From Diospyros lotus (taxonomy: Eukaryota; Streptophyta; Magnoliopsida; Ericales; Ebenaceae): a stretch of 64,000 nt of DNA. The notes below the pieces were generated by a model that worked only from the letters and a program-made list of their open reading frames with translations, did no database searches and was not told the origin of the DNA. Of this stretch, positions 48,000-59,856 are shown piece by piece. A program made the position numbers and the translations under genes. The DNA lies in contig NC_068338.1 in the NCBI RefSeq assembly GCF_014633365.1, positions 52,339,716-52,403,715 on the forward strand, written 5' to 3'. Position 1 is the stretch's first letter, and every line of letters starts with the position of its first letter.

Positions 48000-48920
48000 G
48001 GCATCCGCAGAACACTGGAGTAACAACCTTTATGTTACTTCCCTTACCCCACATTCTGTTCCATTACATACTGTTCTGTCCCCTAGCCCACCCCTCTTCC
48101 AAATGAAGCATAAAGGCCATTATATCTAATGTCATGTTTAAGGGCTTCCCATCAAGTTTTATTTACTCTTCCTCTCCCTCTTCCACAACAAACATTCTTT
48201 ATTTCATCCACTAGCCTTATAGATATGTCCATTAGTCTTCTTCTAACATGCTCATACTATCTTAATCATATAATGTATAACATATGATTTCATTTCTTAT
48301 TTTGTCTTCTCTTATATGGCTGCACATCTACTGTAACATTTTCATTTTAGCTATGCTCATATTTTGCATATGTTGATGCTTAACTGCCCAACATTCTGAA
48401 TCATATAAGTAAAGATAATCTTATAAAATGTTAGACACACTTCTCTACTTTAACATTCAGCTTTAACTCTATGAGTAACATCCTCCACCATCTTCCATTC
48501 TTTTTGAACACTTGATCCTAGATATCTATATTCATTTTTACTTCGGATAACTTGATTTTCAAGTCTCAAAATGACATCATCCACACTTTTTTCTTTTCAG
48601 TGAACCAAAATTCCACATATTCAATTTTTGACCTACTTAACTTAAAACCTTTGGATCCTAAAGTATTTATCCATAATTCAAGTTTATTATTCATGCTTTT
48701 TTTTGGGTCTCATCCACTATGACAATATTGTCTGCAAATAGCATAAACCAAGGCACTTTCTTCTCTGATGTGCTTTGCTAGTTCATCCATCAGAAGAGCA
48801 AAAAAGTATGGACCCAATGCAAATCCTTGATGTAATCCAATTATAATTGAAAAGGCCTTAGTAGCTCCTCTACAAGCCCTAACAGGTTTCTGCTTGATGT
48901 TATTAATAAATGACATTGCT
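48000..48920 (-). mobile_element. LINE reverse-transcriptase fragment in intron 3 of copy B
   Basis: Orthologous to the fragment at 21600-22650. The reverse strand reads GLHQGFALGPYFFALLMDEL and then, frameshifted, the FADN-type active-site remnant and SKGFKLSRSK and YLGS-type pieces. It lacks the SINE. It is a decayed, 5'- and 3'-truncated element older than the duplication. Confidence 0.78.
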
Positions 48921-49725
48921 GACATTTTTTACTTTTTCCTTTCAAGGGAAAAATGGAGAAGTGACTACTGTAGGAGAATTCTGAAGGGTGTCAACCCATT
49001 CTTATTTCATTCTGTTCCCTTGCATTTCAATATGTTTCTGCAGAGATATTACAATTTGGTCTGTGTTGGTATTCATTCTCGTCATAGGAACAGCTGGTCA
49101 CTCAATGGATATATATATATATATCGTATGGTTTTTCTATGCAGCATATTGTTGGAAAACCAGTAACACGACCTCAAATACCATTAAAAGATAACGGATT
49201 TCATCACCAGTCTTAGAAGGATCCAAGCAATGATATAAAAATGCAATGGTAATGCAAATATGATATCAGGAATGTGCTAGGGATTTGTTGGTTTAGTAAC
49301 ATACCTGGAGGTATGAAAAAGCTGAAGCATGAAAAACATCTGAACACCTCTGGCTCTTGGCCCGAATGATGGCCATTGGCTTCAGGAATCAGACTACCAT
49401 CCAAGGAATTATCAACTGTATTATGACCTTGATAATTTTGTGCAGGGGCAATACTGGCATCTAACTGAGATGCACCTAGTGGTTGTCCTTTGTTACGCTT
49501 TTTATCTTCCTCAGGAATCCTAATGCTGCGTTTTCTTTTGTGAAGAATAACCCTTCCGGTAATGCAAGAATTACATTTAGGACAGTATAAATCATGTGTG
49601 TTCTGCTTCTCCAATACTCTCTCAACATCAAATTCAGTCAATTCACGATCAATTTCCACTGTCTGCTCATCATCAAATGTTACTGTTATATCACTACAAG
49701 ATTTATTTGTTTTATGTTTTTCACT

Positions 49726-50010
49726 TGATTTTTCAGAAGGCAGAAGGCCTAAATGAGAAAAGCTTCCACCATTCGAGATTTCTGATTTTCCTGAAGGCAG
49801 AAAGCCTACATGAGAAAAGCTTCCATCATTCGAGATTTCCGATTTTGCTGAAGGCAGAAAGCCTACATGAGAAAAGCTTCCATCATTCGAGATTTCTGAT
49901 TTTCCTGAAGGCAGAAAGCCTAAATGAGAAAAGCTTCCACCATTCGAGATTTCCGATTTTCCTGAAGGCAGAAAGCCTACATGAGAAAAGCTTCCATCAT
50001 TCGAGATTTC
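49726..50010 (-). repeat. Coding 57-bp minisatellite, five units (copy B exon 3)
   Basis: Five tandem 19-residue units of the EISNDGSFSHVGFLPSGKS type, alternating SNDGSFSHVG and SNGGSFSHLG forms. Copy A has two. The difference of three units (171 nt) accounts exactly for the longer exon 3 here (861 against 690 nt). Confidence 0.95.
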
Positions 50011-51395
50011 CTTTGTTTGATGGTTAATTGCATGGCTTTGACTCTCTTGATCATCAAAATTCTCCGTTGCAGCAACTAATCCATCATCTCTGGAACTTCT
50101 CTCAGAAGCAGAAAATAGAAGGCCATTGTTTTCTGTCGCGGAAAATCCATCAACGGATTCAGTACCTGCATAGATGTGTCCTACAAGCATTAATTCCTGA
50201 ACTCTTGCTTTTGATTTGGATGAGTGGTAAGGGAGAAAATGTAAGCATGCAAAAACCAATTGAAAAGTATTTAAATCACCTACAAAGTTTTCTTGCTTAA
50301 CATGCAAATGCAGAGTCAAGAACAGATCTGTCACTTACCTATTAGTTACAAAAAATAAAAGGAAAATTCAACTAAATTCAAAACAAATAATGCTTTGTCC
50401 AACAAAATGAAAAAAAAAAAAACTAATACTGTACCCATGGCTTTTGGCATGGCCATGCGCATTGACTATTAGGCTATAACTGCTTGAAGTAACCTACAAC
50501 CCAAAAAAATAGCAGCTCTCTCCTTCTCTCTACCATGCCAGACAACATTAGGATCAATCTTATCCAAAATTTAAACAGAAAAAAAGATATTTATTGACAG
50601 GTATTGCAATCTGACTATTTGAAACTGATGCTTCATTTCCCGAAATCATCATATCCACTGACCTTCAAATTTGCAAAAGAAACATTGTCCCTCTTGGTTT
50701 ATGATTTTGGTATTCAACAGCATATGTAAGTGCCAAAACTTAGGATGCGGAGTATGACCAGTCCAAGGACTTCCACTTTGGTACATCCAACAGCAGTTTC
50801 GGCATTTCCATATCCCTTCATTCACAGACAAAAAAAGGGCAAGGAAAAAATTTGCAGGTTCACCAAAATTGCCCACGCTTAAGGATGAATTGAATAATGC
50901 ACTAATTCAATCTCACAGCTAAGCTGCAAGGTTTAGCAATATCCAGTGTAAAGTGAAGTTATGAAAAAGATTGATCTAGAAAAAAATAAGTGTTTGCTAC
51001 GGGTTATTGACATTTGCAATACCCTCAATTGAAAAGACCGAAGAGAAGAAAAAGGAAACAATCAGAGCAGCTTACTGATCATCAAAATATCTCATACTAA
51101 TCATTTTACTTTAAGAACAGAACTAATTAACTTAATCAAAGTGCTTTCACAGGATGATGTATGATACGAAGATTGGTTCATGTTCAGTAAATAAGTAAAA
51201 ACCAGTTTATGACATGAAAGAATCAGGAAGAATGAGAATTGGTAAGTTTCAGCAGAAAAAAAAAAAAAAACCATGGCATGGATCTCATCTTGAGGAGACA
51301 ACCTAGTTAAGAAAGAACGGGCGAACCGAGTGACTACAGTGGCAATGCAGCATTGCAGCTGTCAGCATAGGTTGGGAGCTAAGCCAATTAAAGGG

Positions 51396-51772
51396 GAGTG
51401 CGATTTTGTTCACCCCATTTAACGGGGGTTAAAATAAGCCCCGTGAAAAGCTAACGGCCTCTCCTCTCCTCTCTCTTCTGCTTCCCTCTTCTTCTCCAAG
51501 CCTCCCTCTCTCCCCCTTTCCTCTTATTCTCCAGCCAGCCTCATGCCGCCGCCGCCTCCTCTCGCGCGTCGACCACCAAGGTTTCCTCGCGCGCCGACCG
51601 CGGCGTGGCGAGGCGAGGCGATGCGGCAGTGAGAGGAAGGCGGCGAGAGCAAGGGAAGGGGAGAGAGAAAAGGGGTGGGTAGAGACCCCTGAAATTACCT
51701 TTTTACCCCTCCCCCAACAAACTAACGGGGGTAAAGTTACCCCCGTTAAAGGGGGTGAACAAAATCGCACTC
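51396..51772. mobile_element. Mutator-type MITE in intron 1 of copy B
   Basis: 377 bp with ends GAGTGCGATTTTGTTCACCC in inverted orientation; the inverted repeat continues to about 35 bp through TTTAACGGGGGT. It is flanked by the 9-bp duplication ATTAAAGGG (51387-51395 and 51773-51781). Nine-base duplications with long inverted repeats indicate the Mutator group. Copy A has the empty site (CCAATTAAAGGGAGA near 24909-24923). The CT-rich and GC-rich core gives a spurious reverse frame (51429-51770). Confidence 0.9.
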
Positions 51773-51929
51773 ATTAAAGGGAGAGGTCATAACAGAGGTC
51801 ATGCGCACAAAGTGGAAACGCATGCCTAACATCATCTTAAGCATCTTCAGGAGAGAGGTCATAAGAGAGGTAATGGTAAACTGCAGGAGATGATCCTATC
51901 CTATACATTTTGGAAAGCCCTAAATTTAA

Positions 51930-52437
51930 CTGTACTGAATCCACTAAAGATATCAGTTTTCTAACCTGCCTGGACGTCTCAATTCTTACTCGTTCTTGAA
52001 TTGTTGTTGCAATTTGCTAAATTGGAAGAAAAGCACATTGCGTGGGTACAAGTTGCACACGGGTTACTCTCTTGAGACACGGTAATTGCTCCTGCAATTT
52101 TTTTTCCCTCACCCAAATCCTTACATGGATGCTTATATCTAAGTCAATCCAAGTAAAAACAGCGATCACTCTTTCCCTTCACCGCTAACGCTCCAGCAAC
52201 ACATGTTCCAGAAGAAAATGAAACTTATCTCAAACATGTTCCAGCAAACATGGTCTCGCCCCAGGCAAATCTCAATAGTCAAGACGGAGTTGCTCTCTAA
52301 AGATCGAGATTTTCCGCTCAGTATGTTTCGTTTTCTTGTTTATGTTTCTGCAATTTTTTTCTTTTTGTTATCTGTTTGCTTTTTTGCGAGTTACGTACAT
52401 CAATCATACATAAAAATCAACAGATACTGTTCAGAGA
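51930..52437. other. Extra sequence in intron 1 of copy B
   Basis: About 500 bp between CTGTACTGAA and ATTTTGGG, which are nearly adjacent in copy A (near 25055-25075). No inverted repeats or clear target duplication are seen, so it may be an insertion in B or a deletion in A. The forward frame 52203-52457 has no recognisable motif and I do not call it a gene. Confidence 0.45.
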
Positions 52438-53929
52438 AGGGAGAAATTTTGGGATGAGAAAGGAGAACCAGACAACGGTCCCCTTCCTTTTCCTGTTCTC
52501 AGTGTTTGGGAGGTAAGGAAAGGAAAGAAAATTGAGGCAGTGGGGGACTAGGGGCTTTGAGGATACTACTGTAATTCGAATCATAAACCGTACCCCAAAC
52601 CGTTGGTGAAAGGAAAAGGAAAAACCATAAAACAAGCTTCTGATTCTCAAGGCCCACCTTCAAATAAGAAGTCGAAAGATGAGGTCCACTGTATCAAAGA
52701 AAGATAAGACTAGAAAATCCACGTCAAAAGTTGCAGGGCATAATATAGAAGCAAGCCCACAAGGAGACAGAAGCATTTGATGAAAACATATAAGTAATAA
52801 ATCTACCTTGGTCTTTGTCATAATAAACGTTCTTCCCAGATATTGCTTTCGAATCTTCTTCCATCCCATTGCCGTCTTTGTCGCCATCTTGAAGCGCCTC
52901 TTGCCCATGTTTTTTAAATCCATTGTGGTTGTGGGGCTCTTCTGAGAGGGGAAACAATACATTAACGCCGCCGGTACTGTTGACAACTATAGCACTGGGT
53001 TGCCAAGACCACCTTTCTTGCAAGGCCACTGCAGTCTCGTCCTCCTCCTCTTGCCGCCATTGTTGCTGTTGCAGCTCCGTTTTTTCCATTTCCTGTACGT
53101 CCTTTTCTTGTCTTTGCTCGGCTATTTCCATTTCTGAAGCACTGTTCTGAGTAGAATGGCTAGTGAGTAGAGATCTTTTTTTCCTGTGAGTATCTCCTCC
53201 CTCCTCCACCTCAACTTCTCTGATTTTCTTTCTCCTTCAATGGATAGAGAATTTATTGCTGGATAGTGCCTCCAAATCTGGCCAAAATCGTGGCCGTTTA
53301 CTTGGACCATGTTCACTGGTAGCCTGAGAACATGACAACAGCATTAAATAAAATAGATTTTGGTTTTTCCAAATCTTTGTGAAGAACAGAACCTTACACT
53401 TTGAACAAAATTTTTCTCCTTTCAGACTGCGGCTGGTGCCATGTGGGGATGGGATGGGCGAGCTTCCATCGTCAACCTTTTGAAAAATGGGCTTTTTGTT
53501 AAATTGCAGAACTCAAACATGATAACGTGAGAGTAGATGGAGTGAATTCAATACCTGTTCCAACCAAGCATGAATTATTTAAGAGGCAGTACAACTATTG
53601 TTCTTGCAGACATCAATGAATTGTCGTTTACCCTCATCTAAGGAATTTTCTTCTATTCTCTTGTTAATAATGCCTCGTTTTTAATTCCACTGGAAGCCTA
53701 GTACCTCTACCATTGCAAGATGAGTAGATTAATATTTTATTAGGCCATGTGATCGTGCGCTACCAGCAGATGAACATTTAAGTCTTTAACAACCAAATAT
53801 CCTTCTACATGTGAATTATGCGTTTGATCGTGTGAACATTTTCGAGAAACTTTAAGTTGCTGTCTGGCATCCAGATTATTTTTTTAATCTGTCCCTACCA
53901 CTTTCATGTCTTGATGTTTTTGCTGAAGC

Positions 53930-54196
53930 TTAACTTATCAATATGAGTAAATTAAAAGGAAAAAAGAAACCTGGACATTTTCTGAAGTCCGGACATTTGA
54001 TGTTTATGAATTTAAGCAGATAAGACTTCTTCTCAAATGCCTCTTGGTCATCATTATGTCTTAATTCGACCAAGAAAAGTCCAGGCTTTTTCTTCCCAAA
54101 CTCCATTGATTCCTCTGGTCCTTTTCCTTTTTCTGTTTGCACAAATTCATAAGCAAAACAAGGAGGAGTTACTTTAACTCTAAGAATCATACACAT
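53930..54196 (-). pseudogene. Unrecognised frame upstream of ER-body-like copy B
   Basis: A reverse-strand frame of 88 codons with a balanced, protein-like composition in its first 65 residues (VKVTPPCFAYEFVQ, then KKKPGLFLVELRHND). I do not recognise the family. In unit A the same place (near 26690-26870) has lost about 90 bp and is broken. It may be an exon remnant of another gene carried with the unit. No start context or splice sites are convincing. Confidence 0.35.
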
Positions 54197-54300
54197 AATT
54201 GTTTAGGACTGTTGCTTTGATATTGATTTTACAACTACCTTAAAAGGAATGAGTTAAAAGGGGTGTTAAGCTTACTGTTTTTTAAAATAATTTTTAAGTT

Positions 54301-55284
54301 TTAGTTAGCCTGCCTTCTCTTTATTATTTTCAATTCATTTTGAATTTTCAATTTTTCAAAATACTAAAAACACGTTTACTTTATTATTTTAAAAAAAAAA
54401 GAAAAGAAAATCGAGTGTTTTTAGCTAAAACATGGTGAAAATATTAAAATGCGGAAAACAATCCCCCCTCCCCCCCCCCCCCACCCCCAATCTCGCACAC
54501 CCAACATCCCTCGTCTTCTCCTTCTTGCATGTAGTCAAATGCAATGCCCCATCAACAATCGCAGATCCAATGGTGGCCATCTATTTCCCTCCCCCAACAA
54601 CCATTAACGACCACTAGATCTGGTAGTGGCTAGACTTAGGGCAAGTTGAATCGGTCGAAGAAGAACCAGCAACGACAACCAGCGAAGGCAGTCGCAACGA
54701 GCAACAACAATGGTAAGGACGAGTAGCAGCACTGACAACTTGGGTTTTCGTGATCGATGATTGTTTCGTGGTTTCTTTGTGGGTTTCATTTGAATTTTGG
54801 ATTGGAATCTCCAAAAGTGGGTTTGTGAGATTTTGATATTTTTTTATTTATCAACATAATTGATATTGTGTATTTAGTTATTGATTTGTATATTTAATTA
54901 TTGATTTTGTGTATGTGCGTATTTAATTATTTTATTTATGCGTGTATTTGATTATTTTGTGTATTTGGTTATTAATTTATGTATTTGATTATTATTTTTG
55001 TATATATGTGAAAATTATGGATAAGGTAAAATAAATAGAATTAAAATTTATTAAAATAAAAAATAAAATAGTGCGTGAAATAGAAAGGAAGATAGTGAGT
55101 GAAAATTTTTTTTTTTTAAAAATTTCAAAGTAAACACGTTTTTCAGTTTTCTGTTTTGAAAATAGTTTTTCAAAATAACAAATAAAACACGTTTTTAGTT
55201 TTTTAAAAATAGACACTCAAAACACAAAACTAAAAATGAATTCAAAACTGAAAACTGAAACATGAAAAAGAACACAACCTTAGC
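54301..55284. mobile_element. MITE with 9-bp TSD nested in the unit B element
   Basis: 984 bp flanked by TTTTAAGTT (54292-54300 and 55285-55293); unit A has a single TTTTAAGTT at about 26967-26975, the empty site. The ends form an imperfect inverted repeat of about 90 bp rich in TTTTCAATTCATTTT and AAAAACACGTTT words. The core includes a C-rich run (about 54463-54488) and GC-rich sequence. Duplication length suggests the Mutator group. Confidence 0.75.
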
Positions 55285-56065
55285 TTTTAAGTTGTGTAAA
55301 GTTTAAAAGTTGGGTAATGTTTAAACTGATAATATATTTGGATAAATGTGCTTTTAAACTATCAATTAATTGTTATGTGTTTGATTTGAAAGAGCTGATA
55401 AGTTATTAGAACTTGATAAAAAGATAAAAATAGACATGTTGAATAATATAAATAAAATACATAAAAATAAGAATTTTAAATAAAAATAAATTATAAATGG
55501 GTGTTTAGCTGATAAAATTTTACCACTACAATGTTATATATATCATGTGTTATATATATATATTATGTGTTATATATATACATATACAGTGAAGGCCAAC
55601 GATGGTGAGAGGAAGCAGTGGCTGAGGTGAGGGTAAGGGGTACGATGATGACGATAGTGTTGAGCAGCTTGCGACGATCAATCTACTAGCAAGAGGTGTG
55701 TGATGACCGCGATAGGAGGTTGCATCTGAGGCGAGGGCTACTGTGACAACGCTAGATAGCTTGCGACGACTGATCTGCTAGTAGGAGGCAGCGATGGACA
55801 CAGTCGATCTAGAGACGACAATCGATCCAACAATGGCGGTCAATCTATTGCAACGTCAGTAATGGAGGATGTGGAGAAGAAGATGGGAAAAGATGAGAGC
55901 AACGCCAGTAATAGAGGAGGCGAGGAAGAAGATAGGCAAAGGTTGTAAATCTGTGGAATATATGAGGATAAATAGGTAATTTAATCGATTAACGTAAAAA
56001 AGCTCAGAGTAGAGTTTTTGAAAAAGCTAGGGGAGTTTTTGCCAAATGCTAGTGTATTATCTTTT

Positions 56066-56868
56066 GGGGGTGTTTGATACAGGAGAAGTTTTTAAATTCT
56101 TGGGATTTATGATTCTTGGGAATGTTCTTGAAAATCTTTGATTCTTAGGATTTATGCAATTCTATGTTTGGATAGATTTAAATATTATCTGGAATATTGA
56201 GTATTCTTTTATGAGAATCTTACATTCCTATGTTTGATTTAAATATTACATTCTTGGGAATTCATTTTCTTTTTCTAAAATTATCCTTATTTAATTTTTT
56301 ATTTAAAAATGATAAATTTCTTCTACTATATAAAATATTGGGACCCACAATATCTTTAGAAAATAAAAAAATATTATTTTTTTTATACATTATGTATATA
56401 TATGCATGTGTATATATATATATATATACATAATAATATATATGTTTGTATGAATATTTACTTTAATATATATAATATTTTATAATAAATAATATAAATA
56501 TATTATAATATATTTTTATATTTAATATATAATATATAAATATATATACATATATGTATATATAATATATTTAATATAAATATATTACATATATATATAA
56601 TATATATAATATGTTTATATGGAGTTATAAAAGGGTAAGGGGTGTTTTAGTCTTTTTATTTGTTAAAAACATTCCTAAGTTCATGGAAAACTTGGATTCC
56701 CAATCCCCCCATAAAAATCTTTTTGTGGGAAAGTTGCTTAAAAATCATTCTCGAGAATCCTATTTCTTAGGATTCTTTTTATAAAAAAGTTGTACCAAAC
56801 ATGGGAATACAGATTCCCAACCTAACATTCTTAGAAATCTTAAAATTTTTCCTGTACCAAATGCCCCC
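56066..56868. mobile_element. Foldback-like MITE with GGGGGTGTTTGATACAGGA ends
   Basis: About 803 bp. The left end GGGGGTGTTTGATACAGGA and the right end read in reverse, GGGGGCATTTGGTACAGGA, form an inverted repeat. It continues imperfectly for over 100 bp through TTAAATTCTTGGGATT-type words. The interior (56390-56620) is almost pure TA-rich repeat. It is absent from unit A (near 27694). The target duplication is not clear. Confidence 0.75.
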
Positions 56869-57439
56869 TTAAGGTTAACAATTTTTAAGCTATTGAATGT
56901 TGTCAAATATTTTAAAAAATAAATTATACAACTTATAAGCTAAATCAATAACTTAACTGATAAGCTAAACACTCTCTAAGTCTTTCCTTTGGACATGAGG
57001 ATTAAAAAAGCTACTTCTTTTACTCATAAAGAGTTCTATAGCAAAAGGGTTAAAAAAATACTACTAAATATTTTTTCTTAGGTCCAAGTGAAGAGAAGAA
57101 AATATATTAATAAATATTTTATTAATGTTATTATTTTACCCTTATGTTAATTAGTATTTTTATAAATAATAATAGAATAAAAGTAAAGAATATAATTATC
57201 AGCATCTTTATACTCTCAAAATTCTATTTTTTTCTATCAAATAATAATAATAATAATAATATAGGTTGCACGAAAATGGAGACAAAAAAAAAAATGGAAA
57301 CAATACGAAATGAAAATAGAAAAACAATGTATTTTAAAAAAGTAGAAAACGTCGGGAAACATATAAATAAAATGAATATAAGAGTCTTTTTATAAATATA
57401 TTTTTAGTATAGAAAATTATAAATGGTATTTGTGGATCG

Positions 57440-58453
57440 TTCACCTGGCAAACAAAAAAGGAAGGTAGATGTCCTTGTAATATTAAAGGGCCTCTACAAA
57501 AAGGAGTATATAAGCGACCCCGATTACCCCATTCCAGGGACTTTTGCCAGGGGGTTCCAATCGGTGTCACCTCCCTTATTTACTAAAATGCCATGCCTCC
57601 CGACTCAATTTCGAATTAATGCCATAAATATTTTCCTTGCCTATCCCCAATGCTTACTCTCAAAGAAAGAGTGCCTTCAACAGATTACTAACCTTCAATA
57701 CCCAATAAAACCCGTATACATACGGGCCTAGATCTAATTGGGTTGGGCCCAACGACAGTGGAAGGCCTTCTATGGCCCTTGGGTGGCCCGTCATGGAGGT
57801 CTTGCCCTGAATCTCCGAATGGGCCCATCCAAGCCCGCTATTGCCCGAGCTCTCTTTGATAACCACAGAGCAACTGGGACACCTGACAGCCTCCACAGTA
57901 CAAGCATCCATTGACTTCATCTCCAACCAAGGAACAAGAATGAACTAGAAGGCTAGCACGGCTAAGCCCATCTAGACAATGTTGTTGGGATGAACTATCT
58001 GTGTAGCCTAACCTTGTTAAATGTTAATGTCAATTTTATTATGATTGACTAGGAATGTTAATTGCTAATTATGACTGCGTAGGAATAGTGCATTTAATGT
58101 TGTGCATCCCACCTTTCATTAAGAAGTTAATTGTTAAGGGTTTAGGGTTTAAGCAATAACAAATGCGGTATAACAAATTTCATCGTTTCATTGATCATAA
58201 AACGTTAGACGATTGTTAATTACAACACTAATCCAATAGATTACTATACCAACTGGACACCTCGTCGTCTTGGTCCCTGAACCTAACGATTGGGCACGAT
58301 CGACCGGCACCAAGCTGAATATACCAGTTCAGCAAGATGCGGGACTCAACGGGCCAGTCCACGAAATTGAAGGTCTGACGACACACTACACAGAACCTGT
58401 TGATCATGTCCCTGCAGACGTGGCACCCCACGTAAGATCGGATCATCCCCGCG
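57440..58453. mobile_element. Unclassified insertion in unit B
   Basis: About 1.0 kb of GC-richer sequence absent from unit A, where TTTGTGGATGAAAACA near 29072 is continuous. A possible 3-bp duplication TCG flanks it. A TATA-like AGTATATAAGC is at about 57506. It has no inverted terminal repeats and no recognisable protein. Solo LTR, CACTA derivative or captured sequence are all possible. Confidence 0.45.
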
Positions 58454-58637
58454 TCGAAAACATATTGATAAATTAGAAATGCATTTATGATATTTTTTTA
58501 ATATTACGAAACGATTCTAAAATGTTATCAAAATTGTAAAAGTGACCTAAAAATATTTTTTTAGTGTTTCTCTGCGAGTCAATATTGAAAATATTTTGAA
58601 AACTTCAAAACGATACCCTCAAAATGTTTTTGTGCAT

Positions 58638-58669
<32 letters not shown>

Positions 58670-59126
58670 CAAAGTAACAACCTGAATAATTTTTTTCCAT
58701 ATTTCATTATTTTAATGTTTCATTTTATCATGCATCATTCAGTCAGCTACCTCGACACTATCTCAAACAAAGCATAGCTAGCCTTTTGTTTTCCTCCACC
58801 ACTGCTAGCCTGGATTGTTCCCCAAACTCAACTTTTGATCAATAATTAGGACTTGACTAAGCACACTTGTAAGCTCGATCTTCGGGATTAACCGGTCTAA
58901 ATCAATACATATTCTCCACGATTGATTGAAAGTAATAATTTTTTCACATAAAATCTGTCATATAATTGGTATGTGCTGTCAATAGAATTCAAATAATTAT
59001 TTTTTATAACTCACGAAGCCTCGCAACTAACCCTCTGCTAACGTCAATTTTCTAATGAACTCGTCGTGCCTCTGCAACTCTGCTACTGCCATTTCCTTCT
59101 CCGGATTTGTCTCTCATGGAGGCAGC
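58454..59126. other. AT-rich non-coding DNA of unit B
   Basis: Aligns with 29080-29330 and 30700-31045 of unit A, with the 1.3-kb unit A-specific part missing. No gene is supported. Confidence 0.5.
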
Positions 59127-59856
59127 CAAAGCCGGCTCAATAGAGTTGGGGGACTTAGGCAAAAAAGTTTGTTGAGGTATTTTAGTATTAATTTTATAAA
59201 AAAATAAATAATACATTATTTTATATAAATATTTTATCATTTTATTAAATAAAAAAAGTTAAAATTCAATCAACCACAAAATATAATAATCTCTTAACGA
59301 TAATAAATTTTCAACTAAAATATAATGTCTCATAGATAAGAAAAAAAAAAAGCCAAACAACTTACAACAATAAACAAAGAAAAACAAAATTAATTTTTTT
59401 TGAAAGTCTAAGAAGATCAGTGCGAACAAAAAACTATACATTATGATTCTTTTATAGAGAGAAACAAAACATAACATTAAACTAATAGTATTAAAGGATA
59501 AAATTCACCAATAGTAACTTTTCATTCTACAAATATGTGTTGGACTATGTTCACATTTATATAAAATTAATTTTTCTTGTCTTTTGAGATGCAAAATTGT
59601 TGATTAAATCTCTATAATCAAGTTTATCTAATAAATCATGGGTTTTATGGGGAACACCACAGAAATGGTTAAAAAATAGAAAATGATGAAGGAAGTTAAA
59701 AAAATTTAAAATGTTTTATATTTAATTTTTAATAAAATATTAATTATTAAAAAAATAAAAAAATATATATAACTATTACAAAATTCTAAAATCTGGGACT
59801 TTCTAATTTGGGGGCCTAATGCGATGGCATAAATGACTTAAGGGTAGGGCCAACCC
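59127..59856. mobile_element. Non-autonomous DNA transposon with 10-bp flanking repeat
   Basis: 730 bp bounded by TGGAGGCAGC at 59117-59126 and 59857-59866. Unit A has the uninterrupted site (TGGAGGCGGCAAGG near 31040). The left end AAAGCCGGCTC and the right end in reverse, AGGGTTGGCCC, recall the ends of plant hAT elements, although the repeat length fits Mutator better. Interior AT-rich, no coding capacity. Confidence 0.75.

Larger units (their letters stand above)
37693..53131 (-). pseudogene. ER-body-like gene copy B: mosaic with repeated exons and copia insertions
   Basis: Segments in gene order: exon 1 53131-52807; 2 50815-50663; 3 50165-49305; 4 47600-47457; short 5 47072-47001; 6a 46408-46286, LTR, 6b 45925-45771; 7 45400-45221; then again short 5 44172-44101; 6a 43496-43374, LTR, 6b 43016-42856; then again 4 42361-42218; 5 41834-41676; 6a 41071-40949, LTR with copia RNase H; then 9 39777-39601; 10 38974-38913; 11 38184-37693. 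Exon 8 is missing. Single exons mostly stay open and keep phase 1-1 borders. Exon 6 is cut by an LTR in all three copies, and the 45771 donor is AT not GT. A protein is possible only if LTR-bearing exons are skipped. N-terminal Cys motifs and the five-segment membrane domain are preserved. Confidence 0.85.
54265..56980. mobile_element. GGGTGTTTGGC-family element of unit B, interrupted by two later elements
   Basis: Counterpart of the unit A elements at 26935-28603. Its left end is near 54265 (GGGTGTTAAGCTTACT) and its right end near 56975. The pieces 55285-56065 and 56869-56975 match the unit A core and right end. Two younger elements (54301-55284 and 56066-56868) sit inside it. Confidence 0.6.

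Noticed and set aside
51429..51770. 113-codon reverse frame
   Set aside because: Lies wholly inside the 377-bp MITE and is low-complexity.
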